From: Cyclobacteriaceae bacterium
GTDB taxonomy: Bacteria > Bacteroidota > Bacteroidia > Cytophagales > Cyclobacteriaceae
Length of the DNA stretch: 64,000 nt
Direction of reading: 5' to 3'
NCBI GenBank assembly: GCA_020832305.1
Contig: JAFIEV010000019.1
Span: forward strand, 48,863 to 112,862
Below, piece after piece: positions 32,475 through 38,912 of this stretch. Made by a program: the position numbers and the translations under genes. Within the stretch, counting starts at the first letter, position 1, and each line of letters opens with the position of its first letter. The notes beneath the pieces were generated by a model. The model did no database searches. It was not told the DNA's origin and was given only the letters and a program-made list of their open reading frames with translations.

Positions 32475-34655
32475 ATGAGAATCTTTTTGGTAATGTTTAT
32501 ACTGGTTGTGGTTGGCAGCTGTATCAGTAATCCAACAAAAAACAACGATCTTACCCTTTGGTATTCCCAACCAGCTTCTAAATGGCTTGAAGCATTACCT
32601 ATAGGCAATGGCAGCCTGGGTGGAATGATCTATGGGGGAGTGGAGCAGGAGCATATCCAATTCAACCATGAAAGCATGATCACCGGAACACCCCAAACGG
32701 TTGGCTCTTATCAACCTTTCGGCGACATTTATATTGATTTTACCAATCTGAATGCAGAGCACTATTCCCGTGAACTCGATTTGAACACGGCGATCCATAC
32801 AGTGCGTTTTAGCTCAAACGGGGTAAAGTACCATCGCGAATCTTTTGCCAGTTATCCCGACCAGGTTATGGTTATTCATCTTAATGCCAGTAAAAAAAGC
32901 ATGATTAGGGGCAAAATACGACTGACCGATGCCCATAATGCCAACATTTCTGTTCAGGGAAATAAATTAATCGCTACAGGTGTTCTCCCTGAAAACCAAA
33001 TGATCAAAGAATCTCAGCTGCTTGTATTACATAAAGATGGAAATTTGATTTCTGATATAGATGGAATTAACATCGATGGGGCCTCGGAAGTAACAATATT
33101 ACTTGCTGCAGGAACTTCGTTTTTTAAAGATCATCGCAAAGATTTTCAAGGCGAGCATCCGCATGCCTCGGTAACAAAACGAATAGAAGATGCTTCAGCA
33201 AAATCGTATGAGCATCTTCGCAAAAATCATGTGACAGATTACCAGGAACTGTTTGGTCGGGTAAGTCTGAATTTAGGTCAGGCACCCGATCAGACAACGA
33301 TAGACAGATTAAACGCACATAAAGACGGGGCGGAAGATCCGGCACTGGAAGCTTTGCTGTTTCAATACGGTCGCTATTTATTAATCAGTTCTTCTCGCCC
33401 CGGAAGTTTACCTGCAAACCTTCAAGGTATCTGGAATCATGAATACAAGCCTGCCTGGTATTCGCAATATACCACCAACATCAATATTCAAATGAACTAC
33501 TGGCCGGCAGAAATTACGGCTTTACCGGAGTGCCACTTACCACTGTTTGACTGGATTGAAAATCTTGCAGCCGTTCAGAAAAAATCTGAAGATCCGATTC
33601 TAAAAACAAACCGTGGCTGGATATGCTATAATACCAATAATGCTATGGGAGGCCCCTCCACATGGGGAGTTCATCGCCCTGGCAGTGCATGGTTAAGCCA
33701 GCATTTCTGGGAGCATTATGCGTTTACAGGCGATATGGATTTTCTGAAAAGCAGGGCTTATCCTTTGCTAAAAGATGTAGCAGGATACTGGGAAGACCAT
33801 TTGGTTGTCAGTGCAGATGGAAAGCTGATAACGCCCGATGGATGGTCGCCAGAGCATGGGCCTGATGGGAAAGAAGGTAATCGCACACCATATCCCGGCG
33901 TCTCTTATGATCAGCAAATTGTGTACGATCTGTTTACAAATTGTATTGAAGCAGCAGATGCATTGGGAGAAGATATGTCGTATCGCAATTATTTACAAGC
34001 CAAACGTGACAGCTTACTCGGTCCGCAAATTGGCAGGTGGGGACAAATACAGGAATGGATGGAAGATGTTGATGATCCTGATAACAAGCATCGTCACACT
34101 TCACATCTTTTTGCTGTTCATCCCGGGCGGCAGATTACTTCGGGGTCTACACCTGAATGGGCACAGGCCGCCATGGTTTCACTCAATGCAAGGGGAGATG
34201 TAAGCACTGGTTGGAGCACGGCATGGAAAATCAACCTGTGGGCCAGGCTTGGACAGGGAAATCGCTCCTATGATTTAATCAGACAACTTTTCAGGCAATG
34301 TATTCTCGAAAATCTTTTTGATACCCATCCGCCATTTCAGATAGATGGTAATTTTGGCTATACTGCCGGGGTGGCCGAAATGTTGTTGCAAAGTCATTAT
34401 AAAGAAGATAACAACTACATCCTCCTATTACTTCCGGCTTTGCCAGATGCATGGCAATCCGGTGAGGTTGAAGGTCTCAGAGCCCGCGGTGGTTTTTCCA
34501 TTGATATGCAATGGAAAGATGGCAGTTTGCACTCAGGTGCAGTCACTTCACTTGAAGGTAACGATTTGGTATTAGACCATCAGGGTCAAAGAATTCATTT
34601 GAAAACACAAAAGGGGAGGGTATATAAAATGCCTGACTTTGGTGCTCAGCCATAA
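32475..34655 (+). CDS. GH95-family glycosidase, shortened N-terminal segment, lipoprotein
   Basis: A 726-residue lipoprotein (VVGSC, Cys16) with the GH95 core: LPIGNGSLGGMIYGG, SSRPGSLPANLQGIWN, NINIQMNYW, QEWMEDVDDPD, HRHTSHLFAVHPG and FQIDGNFG, so the catalytic N-x-N, Glu and Asp residues are kept. Compared with the GH95 at 20598-22982 it lacks ~40 residues between FNHESMITG and SYQPFGD, the loop region that holds WTGQPHDY and a helical pair in the other copy. The difference lies close to the expected substrate pocket, so it may accept a different sugar (fucose versus galactose) or branch. It ends the long + strand run; a 175-bp gap separates it from the previous gene. Confidence 0.92.
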   Translation: MRIFLVMFILVVVGSCISNPTKNNDLTLWYSQPASKWLEALPIGNGSLGGMIYGGVEQEHIQFNHESMITGTPQTVGSYQPFGDIYIDFTNLNAEHYSRELDLNTAIHTVRFSSNGVKYHRESFASYPDQVMVIHLNASKKSMIRGKIRLTDAHNANISVQGNKLIATGVLPENQMIKESQLLVLHKDGNLISDIDGINIDGASEVTILLAAGTSFFKDHRKDFQGEHPHASVTKRIEDASAKSYEHLRKNHVTDYQELFGRVSLNLGQAPDQTTIDRLNAHKDGAEDPALEALLFQYGRYLLISSSRPGSLPANLQGIWNHEYKPAWYSQYTTNINIQMNYWPAEITALPECHLPLFDWIENLAAVQKKSEDPILKTNRGWICYNTNNAMGGPSTWGVHRPGSAWLSQHFWEHYAFTGDMDFLKSRAYPLLKDVAGYWEDHLVVSADGKLITPDGWSPEHGPDGKEGNRTPYPGVSYDQQIVYDLFTNCIEAADALGEDMSYRNYLQAKRDSLLGPQIGRWGQIQEWMEDVDDPDNKHRHTSHLFAVHPGRQITSGSTPEWAQAAMVSLNARGDVSTGWSTAWKINLWARLGQGNRSYDLIRQLFRQCILENLFDTHPPFQIDGNFGYTAGVAEMLLQSHYKEDNNYILLLLPALPDAWQSGEVEGLRARGGFSIDMQWKDGSLHSGAVTSLEGNDLVLDHQGQRIHLKTQKGRVYKMPDFGAQP

Positions 34656-34792
34656 AACATAATTAATGTTGATCAATTAAATTTTGCAACATTAAGAAAC
34701 CTGGGATTATTTCTTTTCAGGTTCATGGATAAGATTCAATGCGCAAAAATTTTGCCCTTAACGGTCATATACTTTTTGATGATCGATCCTGT

Positions 34793-35044
34793 GCTGGCGC
34801 ACGCGTGCCTTTATCTTATTTATAGTCCTTGTCTATGACGAGGACTGTCATCAGCGGCCATTCATTTACCAGAGCAGTCCTGCCCGGGATATGCAGTCCC
34901 GAACCGCAGATGGTGTGGATTTGCAATCCACATTAACCATACACGCTGACACGCATGTGCTTTTGTCCTTACCCGAAAGCCATTCACATCCTGCAAAAAC
35001 CAACATCAAAAAGAATGCGCTGGCGCACGCGTGCCGCGTGTGCC
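34793..35044. repeat. interspersed repeat copy A (paired-hairpin repeat)
   Basis: This ~250-bp unit shares long near-identical stretches with copies at 36453-36688 and 37061-37226. It contains a hairpin with arms GTCCT/AGGAC (34825-34845), a hairpin with arms CGGGA/TCCCG (34885-34901) and one with arms GTGGATT/AATCCAC (34915-34931). It ends in the GC-rich CTGGCGCACGCG element that also flanks the transposase gene. A shorter CTGGCGCACGCGTGCC also marks its left end. Confidence 0.85.
35019..35044. repeat. left 26-bp inverted repeat of the RAYT element
   Basis: This 26-bp sequence is the exact reverse complement of 35697-35722. The pair encloses the transposase gene, with 26 bp between this repeat and the gene's stop. 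The inner part (GCACGCGTGC) is itself palindromic, so each arm can fold alone, as expected for REP-type substrates of these transposases. Confidence 0.85.
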
Positions 35045-35070
35045 TCTAACTTACCCGAAAGCTACCTTTC

Positions 35071-35616
35071 CTACACAAAAGCAATATCTAAAAGCCCTTT
35101 ACCTCCACTATAATCTATTGCACTGCTATATTTCCAATACAACGGCTCCGCCACAAATCCCGCAGCAACAGGGTTGTTATGTATATATTCTACCTTCTGG
35201 TCTATTATATGAGAACTCCATAATTCTATGGGCTTATTATGATGTTGCCACAGTTGACGATTTTTCACATTGCTGCTTTTCAATCCCGCCTCTTCAAACA
35301 TTCTCAATAACCATTCTTTACGACTTTCCTGAACGTTTCCTTCAATGGCTTTTTGTAATTTCTTCGATGTAAATTCTTTAAATCTGCCAAGTACAACATC
35401 TGGGTTTTTGTCAATTGCCCTTATGATTAAATGTACATGACTGGGCATAATACACCAGCAAAAAATCTCTAACCCCTTATTCCTTTGGCAATAATCAAGA
35501 TTTTCAATGAGAATAGTGAAGTATTCCTCCCTAACAAATACATCAACCCAATTGATTGTAGCAAAACTTACAAAATACAATCCCTCTTTATTGTAAAACT
35601 TATATTTTCTACTCAT
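35071..35616 (-). CDS. REP-associated tyrosine transposase (RAYT, IS200-like Y1 family)
   Basis: The start at 35616 (MSRKYKFYNKEG) is the usual one for Bacteroidota members; the frame extends to 35676 if an upstream ATG is used. The ~181-residue protein carries the HUH motif in MPSHVHLII and the tyrosine region VEYIHNNPV, which place it in the Y1 single-strand transposase family. Such proteins process hairpin-forming REP repeats. It is bounded by 26-bp perfect inverted repeats (35019-35044 and 35697-35722), and three related hairpin repeats lie within 2.2 kb. No frameshift or stop is seen, so it may be active. Its presence explains much of the repeat content of this island. Confidence 0.92.
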   Translation of the reverse strand: MSRKYKFYNKEGLYFVSFATINWVDVFVREEYFTILIENLDYCQRNKGLEIFCWCIMPSHVHLIIRAIDKNPDVVLGRFKEFTSKKLQKAIEGNVQESRKEWLLRMFEEAGLKSSNVKNRQLWQHHNKPIELWSSHIIDQKVEYIHNNPVAAGFVAEPLYWKYSSAIDYSGGKGLLDIAFV

Positions 35617-35696
35617 TTCATTCAAATTACTTAAGTACAGCATGTTAAATCTATAGCATAATAGACAATTATTCAAGATTAACTATCGAAAAAAAT

Positions 35697-35722
35697 GGCA
35701 CACGCGGCACGCGTGCGCCAGC
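35697..35722. repeat. right 26-bp inverted repeat of the RAYT element
   Basis: Exact reverse complement of 35019-35044, located 80 bp beyond the preferred start codon of the transposase. Any promoter for the transposase must lie between this repeat and 35616. Confidence 0.85.
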
Positions 35723-35793
35723 ATTGGTTGTGCCCTGCCTTTGACTTGCAGATATTTATGTAAAAATCATTAGATTTGTATAAATTCAAAGAA

Positions 35794-36105
35794 ATGCATC
35801 CGCTAATAGAGGAACGAAAAGAAGAACTTAAGAATATCTGTAAAAGGCTTAAAATCAGAAGACTTTATGTTTTTGGCTCCGTTGTGACTTCTGACAATTT
35901 CTGCGAGAATAGTGATATTGACTTCTTGATATCATTTGACGAAAGCATATCCGCTGAAGAATATTCTGAGAATTACTTCCAATTGCAATATAGATTGAGA
36001 GAGCTTTTCAATCGAGAGATAGATGTTATAACCGAACGTTCATTATCAAACCCCTACTTTATTGAGAGTGTAGACAAGAATAAAGTACTGATTTATGAAT
36101 CATGA
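35794..36105 (+). CDS. mntA: MntA-type nucleotidyltransferase antitoxin
   Basis: A 103-residue protein from the ATG at 35794; a TTG at 35776 would add six residues. VFGSVVTSDNFCENSDIDFLI (within residues ~30-52) is the GS-x(10-12)-D-x-D signature of minimal nucleotidyltransferases, with a later Asp in REIDVITE completing the metal site. In MntA/HepT modules this protein AMPylates and neutralises the HEPN ribonuclease toxin. It overlaps the next gene by 11 bp, the usual arrangement for this pair. The coding sequence is intact although the toxin gene is broken. The module is flanked by RAYT repeats, which suggests arrival by horizontal transfer or insertion of repeats around it. Confidence 0.85.
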   Translation: MHPLIEERKEELKNICKRLKIRRLYVFGSVVTSDNFCENSDIDFLISFDESISAEEYSENYFQLQYRLRELFNREIDVITERSLSNPYFIESVDKNKVLIYES

Positions 36106-36430
36106 GATGAAAAAACATCTATATGACGTGGATGTCTCTATAAATTCAATTTTTGAATACTTGGGAGATAAGTTGGACTTTGCGGAATATTTAAATAACA
36201 AACTTTTACGTAGAGCTATAGAGAGAGAAATAGAAATTATCGGTGAAGCAATAAACAGAGCATTGAAGCTAGACCCAGATTTGCAAATTGAAAATGCAAG
36301 ATGAATAGTAGATACAAGGTATTGGGTAATACACGGATATGATAAAGTTGACGATGTGATAATCTGGGGGATTGCAGTAAACCACCTCCCGAAACTGCAA
36401 CAAGAAATTCAAAAATATTTGCAGGATTGA
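36095..36430 (+). pseudogene. hepT: HepT-type HEPN toxin gene interrupted by in-frame TGA
   Basis: The frame begins with 69 residues typical of the DUF86/HEPN family (IEREIEIIGEAINRAL) and stops at a TGA (36302-36304). Reading through, the same frame continues with IVDTRYWVIHGYD and VDDVIIWGIAVNHLPKL to a second stop at 36428-36430, giving a normal ~111-residue HepT. The catalytic R-x4-H motif (RYWVIH) lies after the TGA, so the short product lacks the RNase site and is probably non-toxic. A single change from an Arg codon (CGA or AGA) would create the TGA. A sequencing error or rare readthrough is the alternative explanation. Confidence 0.85.
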
Positions 36431-36452
36431 ATAAATCTCTCCACCCGTGTTT

Positions 36453-36688
36453 CGCGTGTGCCTTTGTCTTTATTATTAATATAGTCCTTGTCTGCGACTA
36501 GGACTGTCATCAGCGGCCATTCATTTACCAGAGCAGCCCTGCCCGGGATTTGCAATCCCGAACCACAGATGGGTTGGATTTGCAATCCACATTAACCATA
36601 CACGCTGACACGCATGTGCCTTTGTCCTTACCCGAAAGCCTTTCACATCCTGCAAAAATCAACATCAAAAAAAGAATTCGCTGGCGCA
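36453..36688. repeat. interspersed repeat copy B (paired-hairpin repeat)
   Basis: Near-identical to copy A over most of its length, including the stretch CATCAGCGGCCATTCATTTA. Hairpins: arms GTCCT/AGGAC (36484-36504), CGGGATT/AATCCCG with a TGC loop (36544-36560), and TGGATT/AATCCA (36575-36589). The right end reaches CTGGCGCA but the rest of the GC-rich palindrome is missing. Confidence 0.85.
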
Positions 36689-36745
36689 TTATTTCCCTTT
36701 TATTTGCAACGTTTGTCATTGACGATACCATGATAAACCCAGATC

Positions 36746-37052
36746 CGACCCTTTCGGGGTCGATTTCTCCTTCGTGACATTTTGCTATAGACATGAGATC
36801 CCTTCTGGATCTGCATTCCGGTAAATTTTACTTACAATTTTTAGAAATACCAGCCTCAGGTTTCAGTCGGGTTGCTGTATTGAAAAGTGTCATTTATATG
36901 GCCGGTTTTACAGGATAGGTTTTACATTTTAAAATGGCAAAATCTGACCATACCTATCCAACAGGCTTCTATCAGACAGATGCCCGGAATCCGTAGGATT
37001 CCCATGTCTATAGCAGATAGTTCACCCTATAAAATCGACCCGGAAGGGGTCG
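36746..37052. repeat. composite inverted-repeat (MITE-like) element
   Basis: Two outer hairpins with arms CGACCC/GGGTCG (36746-36762 and 37036-37052) enclose a perfect 13-bp inverted pair (TGCTATAGACATG at 36783-36795, its complement at 37003-37015). Next to these are further small hairpins (AGATCC/GGATCT near 36795; GGAATCC/GGATTCC near 36986-37002). An inner pair GGATAGGT/ACCTATCC lies in the centre. No coding capacity is seen. Confidence 0.65.
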
Positions 37053-37060
37053 CAGCCTCG

Positions 37061-37226
37061 CCCTGCCCGGGATTTGCAATCCCGAGCCACAGATGGTGTG
37101 GATTTGCAATCCACATGAACCATACACGCAGACACGCATGTGCCTTTGTCCTTACCCGAAAGCCTTTCACATCCTGCAAAATCAACATCAAAAAGAATGC
37201 GCTGGCGCACGTGACGTGTGTGCCAG
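37061..37226. repeat. interspersed repeat copy C (paired-hairpin repeat, shorter)
   Basis: Matches copies A and B from CCCTGCCCGGGATT onward. Hairpins: CGGGATT/AATCCCG (37068-37084) and GTGGATT/AATCCAC (37098-37114), both with a TGC loop. It ends in a variant of the GC-rich imperfect palindrome (TGGCGCACGTG then GTGTGTGCCA). It lacks the left third found in A and B. Confidence 0.85.
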
Positions 37227-37350
37227 TATTATGAACCCTTCGCAGCACAGAAGATTTTCCTGGTCACCATGGAAAAGGGCTCTCTGTGCTTTTTTTGGCA
37301 TAAGCCCTTTGAAATGGCTATCTTTATCTTTTGAAACAAAAAATATCATA

Positions 37351-38568
37351 ATGAAACAATGTAAATTTTACAGCATGTCGGTATTGCTGTTCCTTTTTTT
37401 ATGTACATTTTACAGTATTCAGGCACAGGAAAATCAGGATATCCCTCGACAGGTATTACTGACCTGGCAGGGAAATACCTCGGAAACCATGACCATCACC
37501 TGGCGTACTGATCAGGCAATTGACAACCCCACCCTTCGGTACACCCATAAAGCCAAAAGAGATTTTTCCAAATGGAATCAGGTCAATGCCAGCTCATTTA
37601 CTTTTGAGCCCAGTAAAGCCCATATGCATACCGTTGAGCTAAAAGGCCTTAAGGCAGGAAGAGATTACCATGTAGTCATTGATCATCCGACCCAACCTGA
37701 TCAATTCTATTTTACAACCATCCCCAAAAACAACCGAAGAAATGATTTGATTTTTCTGGCCGGTGGAGACTCCCGTTCACGCCGCGATGTTCGCAGGGAA
37801 ATGAATGAACTCGCCATTCGGCAAAATCCCGATTTTGTGGTCTTCGATGGCGATTTTATAGCAACAGCTTTGAATGAGGAGCAATGGGACGACTGGTTCG
37901 ATGACTGGCATGAGCAAATGATAACACCTGAAGGCAGAAGGATTCCCGTCGTTCCGGCCATTGGCAACCATGAGGTGCAGGGCGGCTATGGTCAGACAAG
38001 GGATAAAGCCGCTTTCTACTTTAACCGCTTCATTGTACCAGAACCCCGCAATTTTTATGCACTTGAATTTACCAGGGATTTGATCTTAATAACCCTCGAT
38101 ACCGAACATATTACCCCGGTAGAAGACCAGACCGACTGGCTCGACAGCACCCTGTCTGCACATAGTGATAAGAAATGGAAAATCATTCAATGGCATGTAG
38201 CAGCCTGGCCCAGCGTTCGGGATTTTGAGGGAGATTTACCCCGTAAAATCAGGGAAACCTGGATTCCCGTCATAGAAAAACATAATGTAGATTTTGTGAT
38301 CGAAGCACACGATCATGCCTATAAAAGAACCGAGCCCATCCGAAATGATCAAATCGATCTTTTTAACGGGATTTATTATCTGGGAGACGGGGGATGGGGC
38401 GCTCCGGTTCGGGATACTAAAAATCCGGAGGAATACTGGTGGCTGGCTGAAGCAGAAAAAGCCGACCACCTATGGAAATATAGCATCTCCAATAAAGGAA
38501 ACAGTATCACTGTGGTGCCGGTATTCAAATCCGGACAAGAAGGAAGTATTATTTTGAAGAATAAATAA
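37351..38568 (+). CDS. secreted purple-acid-phosphatase-like metallophosphoesterase
   Basis: The ATG at 37351 is chosen because it opens a proper signal peptide (~1-25, SIQAQ); upstream codons run into repeat copy C. The 405-residue protein has an N-terminal fibronectin-III-like domain (~30-125; LTWQGNTSETMTITWRT, LKGLKAGRDYHVVI). A metallophosphoesterase domain follows, with GGDSRS, VFDGDF, AIGNHE, IQWHVAAWP and EAHDHAYKRT, which cover the dimetal ligands in the usual order. Purple acid phosphatase-type enzymes cleave phosphomonoesters or diesters; the substrate here is unknown. It stands alone between the repeat island and the regulated GH2 operon, so it may not belong to the glycan pathway. 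Confidence 0.82.
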   Translation: MKQCKFYSMSVLLFLFLCTFYSIQAQENQDIPRQVLLTWQGNTSETMTITWRTDQAIDNPTLRYTHKAKRDFSKWNQVNASSFTFEPSKAHMHTVELKGLKAGRDYHVVIDHPTQPDQFYFTTIPKNNRRNDLIFLAGGDSRSRRDVRREMNELAIRQNPDFVVFDGDFIATALNEEQWDDWFDDWHEQMITPEGRRIPVVPAIGNHEVQGGYGQTRDKAAFYFNRFIVPEPRNFYALEFTRDLILITLDTEHITPVEDQTDWLDSTLSAHSDKKWKIIQWHVAAWPSVRDFEGDLPRKIRETWIPVIEKHNVDFVIEAHDHAYKRTEPIRNDQIDLFNGIYYLGDGGWGAPVRDTKNPEEYWWLAEAEKADHLWKYSISNKGNSITVVPVFKSGQEGSIILKNK

Positions 38569-38912
38569 GACCAATCCCTTTTGCTTTTTAGGGGCAGAAG
38601 AGATTATTTTTTAAACCCGGTATAATTAGCAGACAAGACACCAAAACCATGGTATCTAGTAGTCGTTTTTGAGAAGAGATGTATAAGATCTTGTACTATA
38701 CCCGCCTTGTATGATTATGAAAGCAAGGTTCTGCTCTGTTTGCTCATTGTAAAATGCGTAAAATATAAATTCTTTTGGTGCATTTTTTTTAATTGTAAAC
38801 GCTTTCGGAAACGCTTACGGTAAAAATTTACAATCTTTATTGCAATTCCGTTAGGTCAAGTCCCTTCTTTTTTTGAAATTTGATAAACGCAGGGATATAA
38901 TTTTTTATTGAA
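38569..38912. other. intergenic region carrying the GH2 operon control site
   Basis: 344 bp without a gene. It holds the LacI-type double palindrome at 38794-38824, 88 bp before the GH2 start. A candidate promoter would lie between the operator and the start, but I see no exact TAnnTTTG box. The first 150 bp show nothing distinct. Confidence 0.6.
38794..38824. promoter_or_regulatory. putative LacI-family operator upstream of GH2
   Basis: Two tandem imperfect palindromes of the form GTAA-n-TTAC (GTAAACGCTTTC then GAAACGCTTAC). The whole 31-bp site matches the lacI/symporter intergenic site at 50269-50299 at 25 of 31 positions. This is strong internal evidence that the regulator at 49124-50155 controls both units. 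Confidence 0.75.

Larger units (their letters stand above)
34656..35070. other. non-coding stretch entering the repeat island
   Basis: No credible gene lies here. A weak hairpin (AACCTG at 34698-34703 with CAGGTT at 34718-34723) follows the GH95 gene but lacks a strong T-run, so its role as a terminator is doubtful. From 34793 onward the sequence is repeat copy A, which ends at the left inverted repeat of the transposase. Confidence 0.6.
36431..37350. other. non-coding repeat mosaic
   Basis: About 920 bp without a credible gene. It holds repeat copy B (36453-36688), a composite inverted element (36746-37052) and repeat copy C (37061-37226). Open frames here are by-products of the repeats and have no family resemblance. 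The last ~120 bp form the leader of the phosphatase-like gene. Confidence 0.75.

Noticed and set aside
36302..36304. TGA in the HepT gene as selenocysteine or programmed recoding
   Set aside because: No downstream SECIS-like element was recognised and the position aligns with an ordinary residue before the active site. Nonsense mutation or sequence error is simpler.
34793..37226. Possible CRISPR array
   Set aside because: Repeats are long, few and unevenly spaced, with hairpins and no uniform spacers; no cas gene is nearby.
36525..37248. Several open frames of 60-115 codons on both strands in the repeat mosaic
   Set aside because: They follow the repeat copies, include translated hairpin arms, have no signal peptide or family motif, and similar frames appear in each copy. 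They are by-products of the repeats.
37093..37350. N-terminal extension of the phosphatase-like gene
   Set aside because: These codons come from repeat copy C and its flank; the ATG at 37351 starts a normal signal peptide.
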